The position numbers were made by a program, and so were the translations under genes. A DNA stretch of 64,000 nucleotides from Janibacter limosus (GTDB lineage: Bacteria; Actinomycetota; Actinomycetes; Actinomycetales; Dermatophilaceae), in contig NZ_CP036164.1 of the NCBI RefSeq assembly GCF_004295485.1, positions 558,001 to 622,000 of the forward strand. Direction: 5' to 3'. The notes under the pieces were generated by a model that had not been told where the DNA came from, did not search any database, and saw only the letters and a list, made by a program, of their open reading frames with translations. Positions 56,742 through 64,000 of this stretch are shown here, piece after piece (within the stretch, counting starts at the first letter, position 1; the number at the start of each line of letters is the position of its first letter).

Positions 56742-58013
56742 ATGACCTCCTTCACCACCCGTGCCGTCGCTGCCGCGACCCTCGCGGTCGCCGTCACGCT
56801 CCCGCTCGCCGGCCAGGCCAGCGCCGACCGCACCGACGTGCCTGGCACGGCCGGAGCCAAGACCCTCACCAACACCCCCGAGCCGGCCCGCGACCCCTTC
56901 TACGAGCCGCCGGCCACCATCCCCTCGACGCCGGGCACGCTCATCCGGTCAGAGCCGGCACCGCTGCTCCTGGACCCGCTGGGCCTGTCCGAGAACGTGG
57001 TCACCGCGACCCGCGTCATGTACTCCTCGACCGACGGCAAGGGCCGCGCGATCGCCGTGACCGGCACGGTCTTCGTGCCCAGGGCGACGTACGTCGGCAG
57101 GTCCGCCCGTCCGCTGGTCTCGTACGCGGCCGGGACGCAGGGCATGGGTGATGCCTGTGCACCGTCGAAGCAGATGGAGAACCTCGTCGAGTACGAAGGC
57201 CTGGGCATCGCACCGCTGGTCGGCCGCGGGTACGCCGTCTCGATGACGGACTACCAGGGCCTGGGCACACCGGGGACGCACACCTACATGGTCCGCGAGG
57301 CGCAGGGCCGCGCCGTGCTCGACATGGCGCGCGCCACCAAGAACCTCAAGGGCAGTGGCATCACCAATGCCAACCCGATCGGTCTCATGGGCTACTCGCA
57401 GGGTGGCGGGGCGGCCGCCGCCGCGGCCGAGCTCGCCAGCAGCTACGCCCCGGAGCTGCCCATCAAGGGTTCGGCGATCGGTGCCCCGCCTGCCGACCTG
57501 GCCAAGGTCGGCAAGAACATCGACGGCTCGCTCTACTTCGCCTTCGCGACCTTCGCCCTGCTGGGCGTCGCCCAGTCCGAGGGGATCGACCCCAACCCCT
57601 ACCTCAACGCCGAGGGCCAGAAGCTGGCTGCGGGGGTCGAGAACAAGTGCGTCTTCGACCTCTTCGAGTACGCCTTCAAGGACTCGGGCACGTACACCGT
57701 GAGCGGCAAGAAGCTGTCCGAGCTGCTCGACGAGCAGCCCTTCCGGGCAGCGGTCGAGCGACAGCGGATCGGCAAGATCAAGCCCAACGCCCCGGTCGTC
57801 ATCAACCACGCCATCGGTGACGACACCATCCCCTACGCGGTGGGCAAGCAGCTCGGCAGCGACTGGTGCGACAAGGGCGCGCGAGTGACCTTCAACGCCG
57901 GCCTCATCCCGACGCACGTCGGGGGCATGCTGCCGCACGTCGCGAAGTCGATGGTCTTCTTCGAGGACCGCTTCGCCGGACGCAACCAGCCGAACAGCTG
58001 CTGGCGGCTCTGA
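56742..58013 (+). CDS. Secretory lipase (LIP family alpha/beta hydrolase)
   Basis: 423 aa. Signal peptide about 1-28 (hydrophobic, ending QASA-D). The nucleophile elbow GYSQGGGAAAAAAE (Ser about 219) follows the LIP-family block VSMTDYQGLGTPGTHTYMV. The Asp is likely in HAIGDDTIPYAVG (about 358) and the His in IPTHVGGMLPHV (about 390), where a family member ends. Cysteines (DACAPS, NKCVFD, DWCDKG, NSCWRL) could form two disulfides. It is followed by an inverted-repeat terminator. Likely acts on extracellular esters; substrate unknown. Confidence 0.88.
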   Translation: MTSFTTRAVAAATLAVAVTLPLAGQASADRTDVPGTAGAKTLTNTPEPARDPFYEPPATIPSTPGTLIRSEPAPLLLDPLGLSENVVTATRVMYSSTDGKGRAIAVTGTVFVPRATYVGRSARPLVSYAAGTQGMGDACAPSKQMENLVEYEGLGIAPLVGRGYAVSMTDYQGLGTPGTHTYMVREAQGRAVLDMARATKNLKGSGITNANPIGLMGYSQGGGAAAAAAELASSYAPELPIKGSAIGAPPADLAKVGKNIDGSLYFAFATFALLGVAQSEGIDPNPYLNAEGQKLAAGVENKCVFDLFEYAFKDSGTYTVSGKKLSELLDEQPFRAAVERQRIGKIKPNAPVVINHAIGDDTIPYAVGKQLGSDWCDKGARVTFNAGLIPTHVGGMLPHVAKSMVFFEDRFAGRNQPNSCWRL

Positions 58014-58024
58014 CCGGCACCACG

Positions 58025-58063
58025 CGAAGGGAGCGACACCGATCACCGGTGCCGCTCCCTTCG
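58025..58063. terminator. Terminator hairpin from an inverted CGAAGGG pair
   Basis: CGAAGGGAGCGACACC (58025-58040) faces GGTGCCGCTCCCTTCG (58048-58063): 16-bp arms with one G-T pair and a 7-nt loop. It lies between two convergent genes ending at 58013 and 58064, so it serves both. Confidence 0.8.
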
Positions 58064-58804
58064 TCAGGTGCGGCCGTCGCCGTTGCCGGTCTGCCCGAAG
58101 GAGTCGGCGTAGCTGGTCGTCGTCGGCGACGGCGCGCCGGTGGACGGCGCGTCGGTGGGCGTGGACGACCCGGTCAGGACGGCCGAGGTCACAGCGGGGT
58201 CGGCGCCCGAGCCGAGTCGGCCGTGGTCGACGACGACGGTGAGGCTGCGTGACCCGTCGGAGTAGGTGACCTCGCTGCTGCCGGCGTACTCGGTCGTCGA
58301 CGCACGCCTCCAGCTGGGGCCCCCCGCGGGCATCTGACCGAAGAGGGCGCTCACGGCGGCAGCGGTGCCATAGGTGGCTGCCGAGGCGCGGTCCCCCCGC
58401 CCCCACGCACGGATGAAGGCGTCGGCGTAGTCGCCCGGGCGGCTCGGCCGCGCCTCGTCGTCGGGGGACGTGCTGCTGCTCGGGCTGGACGTCTGCGTCC
58501 CCGTCGGCGACGAGGTCGATGTCGAGGTCGATGACGGGGTGCCGGACGTCGAGGACGCCGACGCCGACGACGCGGACGAGGAGGTGGAGGAGGACGACGC
58601 GGCGGGTGAGGTCGTGGTCCGCGGGCCGCGCGTCGACGACGGGGAGCTGGTCACCGTCTGGGTCGTCGGGGCGTTGCTCGTCGAGCTGGAGTAGGTGACG
58701 GTGACCGTCTCGGGTCCGGGAGGCGTGCCCTCGGAGCGCGCGGAGCACCCGGTCACGACGACCGTCACGGCCACGATGCACAGGGACCCTCGGAAATACC
58801 TCAC
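58064..58804 (-). CDS. Ser/Thr-rich lipoprotein, hypothetical
   Basis: About 246 aa. From GTG 58804 the protein begins RYFRGSLCIVAVTVVVTGC, a compact lipoprotein signal with a lipobox Cys at about 20. About 100 residues of Ser/Thr/Pro repeats (for example STSSSASSASASSTSG) follow, then a small folded region (about 125-215) including YADAFIRAWGRGDRASA, and a second low-complexity tail. ATG 58846 upstream is an alternative start, giving a longer n-region. Function unknown; the Ser/Thr spacer probably carries the domain through the cell wall. Confidence 0.7.
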   Translation of the reverse strand: MRYFRGSLCIVAVTVVVTGCSARSEGTPPGPETVTVTYSSSTSNAPTTQTVTSSPSSTRGPRTTTSPAASSSSTSSSASSASASSTSGTPSSTSTSTSSPTGTQTSSPSSSTSPDDEARPSRPGDYADAFIRAWGRGDRASAATYGTAAAVSALFGQMPAGGPSWRRASTTEYAGSSEVTYSDGSRSLTVVVDHGRLGSGADPAVTSAVLTGSSTPTDAPSTGAPSPTTTSYADSFGQTGNGDGRT

Positions 58805-58851
58805 ACCTGCGATCGTAGTGCGGTCCAGCGACCGTGCATGGGCCATCGTGC

Positions 58852-60543
58852 TCAGCTCTGCGCGCTGCCCAGCACGGCCGACCTCAGGGTGTCGAGGCCG
58901 ACGCTGCCGATGTCCAGTGCCCGCCGGTGGAAGGCGGTGAGGTCGAAGTCCTCGCCCTCGCGGCGTGCCGTCTCCTCGCGCAGCTGCATCCACAGCCGCT
59001 CGCCGATCTTGTAGCTCGGTGCCTGGCCGGGCCAGCCGAGGTAGCGGTCGAGCTCGAAGCGCAGGAAGCCGTCGTCCATGTTGGCGTGCGCCGACAAGAA
59101 GGCCCAGGCCTTGTCATAGGTCCACTCGCCGCCCCCGACCTCGGCGGGAGCCTCGAAGCCGCAGTGCACGCCGATGTCGAGGACGACCCGGGCCGCCCGC
59201 AGGGACTGGCCGTCGAGCAGGCCCATCCGGTTGCCGGGGTCGTCCATGTGCCCCAGCTCGGCCATGAACCACTCGGCATAGAGGGCCCAGCCCTCGCCGT
59301 GCCCGGAGGTCCACGAGGCGAGTCGGCGCCAGCGGTTGAGCAGCTCCTTGCGGAAGATCGTCTGGCCCACCTGGAGGTGATGGCCCGGGACGCCTTCGTG
59401 GTAGACGGTCGTCAGCTCGCGCCAGGTGCCGAACTCGGTGACGCCCTTGGGCACCGACCACCACATGCGGCCGGGTCGGGAGAAGTCGTCGCTCGGCCCG
59501 GTGTAGTAGATCCCGCCGGTCTCGGTCGGCGCGATGAGGCACTCGATGGTGCGTACCGGCTCGGGGATGTCCATGTGCGGGGCGACCAGCTCGATCGCCT
59601 CGTCGGCGGTGCGCTGCATCCACTCGCGCAGTGCGTCGGTCCCGTGCAGCTGGTAGCGCTCGTCGGCGTCGAGGAGGGCGATGGCCTCCTTGACGCTCGC
59701 CCCGGGGCGGAACTCCTCGGCGACCGACTCCATCTGGGCGGTGATCCGAGCGAGCTCCTCCTGGCCCCACGCGTAGGTCTCCTCGAGGTCGATCGTGGCT
59801 CCGAGGAAGGCGCGGGAGTGCAGCTGGTAGGACTCTCGACCGCAGGCGTCCCTCTCGGGAGCCCGGTCGCGCAGGGGCTCCAGCCGGACCGCGAGGTCGC
59901 GGTAGGCGCTGGCGGCGGCCTCGACGGACTGCCGCAGGTCGGAGGCGACCGCCTGGGGCAGGGGCGCGCCGTCGTCGAGGGTGGCCCCGGTGAGCAACCC
60001 GGCGAAGTAGCCGTCCGGGGCGGTGAGGTCCGCGCACTGCTCGATGCACCGCTCGTACTGACGAAGGGGGGCGATCCTCCCCTTCGCCGCGGCAGCGGTC
60101 AGCGACTGCGTCCACTGCTCGAGGGCGAGCGGGACCTTGCCCATGCGGGTGGCGATGGTCGCCCAGTCGTCGGCCGTCGCCGTCGCCATGATGTCGAAGA
60201 CGTCCCGTACCGACTGCATGGGCGAGGCGATGACGTTGATCTCCTGCAGGTCCAGGCCGGCAGCGTGGATCTCCTCGGCGAGCCCGAGTCGCTCGCGCAT
60301 CGCCTCGAGCGTCACGCGGTCGACGTCGTCGACGGGAGTGGCCTGCTCGAGCGCGGCGAGCGTCTCCTGGCGCAGGGCGGACGCCGCGGCGTAGCCCGCC
60401 GGTGAGAGGTCGTCGAGATCGCTCTCGTGGCCCGGCAGGCCCAGGTAGGTCGCGGTGATGGGGGACAGGGCGACCTCGCGGTCGAGGTGCGCCTCGGCGA
60501 TGCGGTCGATGTCGGTCTGGGGACGGCTCTGCTCCTGGGTCAC
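58852..60543 (-). CDS. DUF885-family putative metallo-carboxypeptidase
   Basis: 563 aa. The gluzincin-like motif TVYHEGVPGHHLQVGQT contains HExxxHH, expected to bind zinc, and EGWALYAEW follows about 35 residues later, as in other DUF885 proteins. No signal peptide is visible. GTG 60543 chosen: TACCGT lies 7 nt upstream with no Shine-Dalgarno, so it is probably leaderless. Peptidase activity is inferred from the motif. An inverted CGAAGGG pair (60062-60069 and 60079-60086) lies inside the coding sequence. The lipoprotein gene follows on the same strand. Confidence 0.87.
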   Translation of the reverse strand: MTQEQSRPQTDIDRIAEAHLDREVALSPITATYLGLPGHESDLDDLSPAGYAAASALRQETLAALEQATPVDDVDRVTLEAMRERLGLAEEIHAAGLDLQEINVIASPMQSVRDVFDIMATATADDWATIATRMGKVPLALEQWTQSLTAAAAKGRIAPLRQYERCIEQCADLTAPDGYFAGLLTGATLDDGAPLPQAVASDLRQSVEAAASAYRDLAVRLEPLRDRAPERDACGRESYQLHSRAFLGATIDLEETYAWGQEELARITAQMESVAEEFRPGASVKEAIALLDADERYQLHGTDALREWMQRTADEAIELVAPHMDIPEPVRTIECLIAPTETGGIYYTGPSDDFSRPGRMWWSVPKGVTEFGTWRELTTVYHEGVPGHHLQVGQTIFRKELLNRWRRLASWTSGHGEGWALYAEWFMAELGHMDDPGNRMGLLDGQSLRAARVVLDIGVHCGFEAPAEVGGGEWTYDKAWAFLSAHANMDDGFLRFELDRYLGWPGQAPSYKIGERLWMQLREETARREGEDFDLTAFHRRALDIGSVGLDTLRSAVLGSAQS

Positions 60544-60550
60544 CCGCAGG

Positions 60551-60556
60551 ACGGTA
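60551..60556 (-). promoter_or_regulatory. -10 box TACCGT for the DUF885 gene
   Basis: On the minus strand TACCGT, 7 nt, GTG 60543. Leaderless context; it lies in the gap after the antiporter stop at 60569. Confidence 0.45.
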
Positions 60557-60568
60557 CTACCCCGCTGC

Positions 60569-62455
60569 TCACACGAGCGTCTCGTCGATGAAGCACCATC
60601 GCCAGGCCTCGCCCGGCTCGAGGGAGCGCATGACCGGGTGCCCGGTCTCGCGGAAGTGCGCCGAGGCGTGGCCGTGCGAGGAGTCGCAGCAGCCCACGTG
60701 CCCGCACGAGAGGCAGACGCGCAGGTGCAGCCAGGTCGATCCGTCGGCGAGGCACTCCTCGCAGCCCTCGGGCTGCCGGGGGACGACGCACTCGGGCAGC
60801 TCGCGCTGGTGCTGGCACTCACCGGTGAGCCGGTCGGGGGCGCGGAGGGGAGCCTCTCGGATCGCCTCGACCCGCGCGCCGATCGACTCGATCGTCGACT
60901 CCTCGACGTCGAGTGCGGCGAGGACGTCGGCGAGGACCTGGTGGTCGACGACCCCCTGGTCGCGGATGCGCAGCAGCTCGGTGCGCTCGGCCTGCAGGAC
61001 CGGTAGCCGGACCCGCCGGTAGGCATCGCTCGGTGACACGGAGTCGCGACCGCCCAGACGCTCCCACACCCGGTTGACCCGCATGGCGGCCTGCTGGCGC
61101 AGCCGCTCGTCGACGTCCGGGTCGACGTCGTCCAGCTCGTCGAGACGGCGCAGCCCGGCGCTCACCGCGGACTGGGTGACGGTGGCCTCCTGCAGCGCGT
61201 CCTCGCGTGGGTCGGGCCCGTGGACCCCGAGCGCCCGGGCAAGGACCGGCAGGGTGGTGCCCTGGATCAGCAGGGTCCCGATGGTGACCATCATCGCGAT
61301 GAGCACGAGTGTGGGGCGGTGCGGGGTCTCCTGCGGGAGCAGGAGCGCGGCTGCCAGCGTGACGACTCCCCGCATGCCGGCCCAGCTGACGATCACGCCC
61401 TCGCCGAAGGGACTGAGCACGTCGCGCTCGCGGTGGGAGGTGAGGGAGCGCAGCCAGCGGAAGGGGAAGATCCACACGGGGCGCAGGACGAGGACGGTGG
61501 CCAGGACCGCGAGCCCGGCGAGCAGCGTGGCACTCAGACCGAGATCGGTGGCCTGCACGTCCTCGACGAGGCTGTTCAGCTGCAGCCCGATGACGAGGAA
61601 GACCGCGTTCTCCAGGATGAACTGGATGCTCGCCCAGTTGGACCGCTCCGACAGTCGCGAGCGGGCGTTCTGCAGCACGGGGGAGCGGTGGCCGAGGAGC
61701 AGCCCGGTGGTCACGACGGCGAGGACGCCCGAGGCGTGGAGCAGCTCGGCGGGCAGGTAGGCGGCGAAGGGGGCGATGAAGCTGATCGTCGTGTCGGCCA
61801 CGGGCGAGTTGGCGTGGAGCCGTAGCACGGCGATGAGCTTGTAGGCGACGACGCCGATGACGACGCCACCGATCGCGGCTCGCAGGAAGTCGAGGGTGAC
61901 GGACTGGACCGAGACGTCGAGGACACCTTGGCTCCCTTGCCCCGCGGCCAGCCCCGCGACCGCCAGGGCGGTGCGCAGCGAGACCAAGGCGGTCGCGTCG
62001 TTGAGGAGGGACTCGCCCTCGAGGAGCGTGACGGCGCGTCGGGGCAGCCCGATGCTCCTGGCCACGGCGGTCGCGGCGACGGCATCGGGTGGGGCGACGA
62101 TCGCACCGAGCGCGAAGGCCAGGGCGAAGCTGATCGGGAGCAGCGCGCTCGCGACGACGGCGACCCCGAGGGCGGTGAAGAGGACGAGGGCGATGGACAG
62201 TCCTGCGATGGCCACGCGCTGCGCCTTGAGGTCGACGAGCGAGGTCGAGATGGCGGTGGCGTAGAGCAGCGGTGGGAGCAGCCCGATGAGCACGACCTCC
62301 GACGAGAGGGTGACCTCGGGGAACCACGGGACGAAGGAGGCCGCCGCGCCCGCCGCGAGCAGCAGCAGCGGCGTGAGCAGGCCGAGCCGCGACGCGATCC
62401 CGTGCACGAGCAGGGAGGCGACCGCGATGGCCAGGAGGGTGAGGGCGAGGTCCAC
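60569..62455 (-). CDS. Na+/H+ antiporter (CPA1) with C-terminal UBP zinc finger
   Basis: 628 aa. About twelve membrane helices fill residues 1-420. GAIVAPPDAVAATAVARSIG (about 115-134) is the ND-type ion-site region and LLNDATALVSLRTALAVAGL follows, as in CPA1 exchangers; SWAGMRGVVTLAAALLLP is the second conserved block. A cytoplasmic helical region (about 430-540) leads to a UBP-type zinc finger (about 548-628), CQHQRELPEC, GCEECLADG, VCLSCGHVGCCDSSHGHASA with the ordered Cys/His ligands, and GHPVMRSLEPG. Moves Na+ outward against H+. The fused finger is known in some actinobacterial antiporters; its ligand is unclear. Confidence 0.9.
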   Translation of the reverse strand: MDLALTLLAIAVASLLVHGIASRLGLLTPLLLLAAGAAASFVPWFPEVTLSSEVVLIGLLPPLLYATAISTSLVDLKAQRVAIAGLSIALVLFTALGVAVVASALLPISFALAFALGAIVAPPDAVAATAVARSIGLPRRAVTLLEGESLLNDATALVSLRTALAVAGLAAGQGSQGVLDVSVQSVTLDFLRAAIGGVVIGVVAYKLIAVLRLHANSPVADTTISFIAPFAAYLPAELLHASGVLAVVTTGLLLGHRSPVLQNARSRLSERSNWASIQFILENAVFLVIGLQLNSLVEDVQATDLGLSATLLAGLAVLATVLVLRPVWIFPFRWLRSLTSHRERDVLSPFGEGVIVSWAGMRGVVTLAAALLLPQETPHRPTLVLIAMMVTIGTLLIQGTTLPVLARALGVHGPDPREDALQEATVTQSAVSAGLRRLDELDDVDPDVDERLRQQAAMRVNRVWERLGGRDSVSPSDAYRRVRLPVLQAERTELLRIRDQGVVDHQVLADVLAALDVEESTIESIGARVEAIREAPLRAPDRLTGECQHQRELPECVVPRQPEGCEECLADGSTWLHLRVCLSCGHVGCCDSSHGHASAHFRETGHPVMRSLEPGEAWRWCFIDETLV

Positions 62456-62576
62456 CCGCTCATTGTGGCGCCCGTCCGTCGCGGCATCAGTCGGCGGCGT
62501 CTCGCCATCTGGCGCGGATCGTCTCGCGATGAGTGAGTGGCCCGGCCAGGGGCGCCGACGGTGCCACGATCGATCG

Positions 62577-63374
62577 ATGACGTCCTATGTCCACGGCCAC
62601 GCCGCCCCCGTCGTCGCCGCCCACGCCGCCCGCACCGTCGACAGCTCGGCGGCCTACCTCGCCGGTCATCTGCGCGAGGGCATGCGCGTGCTCGACGTCG
62701 GCTGCGGACCCGGGTCGATCACCCTGGAGCTCGCGCAGCGCGTGGCTCCGGGTGAGGTCGTCGGCGTCGACGCGTCGGAGTCGGTGATCGCCACCGCTCG
62801 CGCAGCGGCCGAGGCCGCGGGCGACGAGCACACCCACTTCGAGGTGGCGGACGCGATGCGGCTGCCCTTCGACGACGACAGCTTCGACGTCGTCCACGCC
62901 CACCAGGTGCTCCAGCACGTGCCCGACCCGGTGGGTCTGCTGCGCGAGATGGCCCGGGTCGCCCGACCCGGTGGTCTCGTCGCCGCGCGGGACGCCGACC
63001 ACGAGGCGATGACCTGGGCGCCTGCGCACCCCGGGCTGGACCGGTGGCTGGAGCTCTACCGGGCGGCGGCACGCGGCACGGGCGGCGAGCCGGACGCCGG
63101 GCGCCACCTGCTTCGCTGGGCGCACGAGGCCGGCCTCACCGAGGTCACCGCGACCGCCTCGGTGTGGTGCTTCGCCGACGACGAGGCGCGCGAGTGGTGG
63201 GGCGGGCAGTGGCAGCGGCGAGCCGTGGACTCCGGCTTCCGCGACCAGGTCCTCGCCCAGGGCCTGGCCGACGACGGGGAGATCGCTCGCGTCGTCGAGG
63301 GGTGGCGGGAGTGGACGGCGTCACCGGACGGGTGGTTCGTCATCGTGCACGGCGAGGTCCTCGCCCGCGCCTGA
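62577..63374 (+). CDS. Class I SAM-dependent methyltransferase
   Basis: 265 aa. Motif I VLDVGCGPGSITLELAQRV (about 38-56), acidic motif VVGVDASESVIATA, motif II/III FDDDSFDVVHAHQVLQHV (about 99-116) and LLREMARVARPGGLVAARD are the UbiE/COQ5-like blocks. The C-terminal part, from about 150, is the variable acceptor domain. ATG 62577 chosen as the first start before motif I; CGATCG precedes it without a Shine-Dalgarno. The acceptor cannot be named. RNase HI follows 61 bp downstream. Confidence 0.88.
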   Translation: MTSYVHGHAAPVVAAHAARTVDSSAAYLAGHLREGMRVLDVGCGPGSITLELAQRVAPGEVVGVDASESVIATARAAAEAAGDEHTHFEVADAMRLPFDDDSFDVVHAHQVLQHVPDPVGLLREMARVARPGGLVAARDADHEAMTWAPAHPGLDRWLELYRAAARGTGGEPDAGRHLLRWAHEAGLTEVTATASVWCFADDEAREWWGGQWQRRAVDSGFRDQVLAQGLADDGEIARVVEGWREWTASPDGWFVIVHGEVLARA

Positions 63375-63435
63375 TGATCTTCGTCTGATACAAACAGCCG
63401 CAGCCTTGTCCCCCTTCGTCCCCCGGAGTGACCGT

Positions 63436-63984
63436 ATGACCTTGACCGCAGCCGCCGACGGCTCCGCACTCGGCAACCCCGGCCCCGCCGGCTGGGGGTG
63501 GTACATCGACGCGGACCGCTGGGACCTCGGCGGCTGGCCGCACGGCACCAACAACATGGGCGAGCTGACGGCGGTGCTCGACCTGCTGCAGCAGACGGCC
63601 CACCTCGACGAGGACCTGCACGTCATCTGCGACAGCAAGTACGTCATCAACTCGATCACGTCCTGGATGCCGGGGTGGAAGGCCAAGGGCTGGCGCAAGA
63701 AGGACGGCAAGCCGGTCCTCAACCTCGAGATCATGCAGGCGCTCGACGCGGCGATGGCCGGGCGTCGGGTGACCTTCGAGTGGGTCAAGGGCCACGCGGG
63801 GCACCCGCTCAACGAGGAGGCCGACCGGCTCGCGACGACCGCGGCTGCCGCATGGGCGAAGGGGGTCGCCCCCGAGAGAGGGCCCGGCATCCCGGGTGCC
63901 CGGTCGGGTACGGCGGAGGCAGTCGTCGAGCACGCGGTCCAGCAGTCAGAGCAGGAGCCGGACGAGCCGCTGTCGCTCTTCTAG
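63436..63984 (+). CDS. rnhA: Ribonuclease HI
   Basis: 182 aa. Degrades RNA in RNA-DNA hybrids. Catalytic residues visible: ADGSALGNPGPAGWGW (Asp about 6), NNMGELTAVLDLL (Glu about 38), CDSKYVINSI (Asp about 60), and HAGHPLNEEADRLA with His and the final Asp (about 117-130). ATG 63436 has CGGAG 7 nt upstream; an in-frame TTG at 63406 is less likely. The last 50 residues are an unstructured tail beyond the usual domain. The gene ends 16 nt before the window edge. Confidence 0.93.
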   Translation: MTLTAAADGSALGNPGPAGWGWYIDADRWDLGGWPHGTNNMGELTAVLDLLQQTAHLDEDLHVICDSKYVINSITSWMPGWKAKGWRKKDGKPVLNLEIMQALDAAMAGRRVTFEWVKGHAGHPLNEEADRLATTAAAAWAKGVAPERGPGIPGARSGTAEAVVEHAVQQSEQEPDEPLSLF

Positions 63985-64000
63985 GAGCGGGCGGCGATCT

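Overview
The window is high-GC DNA, almost wall to wall with genes, and codons end mostly in G or C. Gene content (GDP-mannose pathway, LpdA-like quinone reductase, MT0933-type antitoxin, leaderless starts, actinobacterial acyl-CoA carboxylases) points to an actinomycete. My best inference is Micrococcales, Intrasporangiaceae, Janibacter/Knoellia-like. I saw no rRNA, tRNA, CRISPR array, transposase or origin. No gene-free stretch exceeds about 210 bp.

Layout. 1-16.1 kb is an extracellular polysaccharide locus. It holds a chain-length regulator/BY-kinase, a PAP2 phosphatase, UDP-xylose synthase, a Wzx-type flippase, a GT11 fucosyltransferase-like enzyme, several GT2 and GT4 glycosyltransferases, an OafA-type acyltransferase, an FkbM methyltransferase and a double GT4 fusion. 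16.1-21.8 kb holds trpS, a 2H phosphoesterase, a MarR regulator, an MgtA-like mannosyltransferase, mannose-1-phosphate guanylyltransferase and an M20 amidohydrolase. 21.9-35.0 kb is a nucleoside uptake and salvage supercluster: a BMP-type ABC importer followed by cdd, deoA, a cupin and add on the plus strand, and deoC, an IMPACT protein, a uridine kinase-like gene, a phosphohexomutase and purine nucleoside phosphorylase on the minus strand.

35.0-43.98 kb holds the quinone reductase, an orphan antitoxin-like gene, an MFS transporter with a C-terminal regulatory-like tail coupled to an acyl-CoA carboxylase alpha subunit, and a two-component pair whose kinase is fused to a DUF4173 membrane domain. 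44-50.3 kb holds a MoxR/VWA pair, an HTH/Ser-Thr kinase pair and a secreted VWA protein behind a twin operator. 50.4-54.7 kb holds a PfkB kinase and a MerR-controlled acyl-CoA dehydrogenase/carboxyltransferase pair. 54.9-64 kb holds a subtilisin, Maf, a secreted lipase, a lipoprotein, a DUF885 protein, a Na+/H+ antiporter with a UBP zinc finger, a methyltransferase and RNase HI.

Most striking signal. The 7-mer CGAAGGG occurs about 72 times (37 on plus, 35 on minus by my reading), roughly five times the composition expectation. It is spread at about one per kb, forces rare codons in several frames, and sits as inverted pairs in terminator hairpins. That combination resembles the DNA-uptake sequences of Neisseria and Haemophilus. 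The motif is strongly depleted between 3.4 and 14.2 kb, which suggests that the polysaccharide locus was acquired. Several minus- and plus-strand genes also share a TANNNT box exactly 6-8 nt before the start codon, typical of leaderless transcripts.
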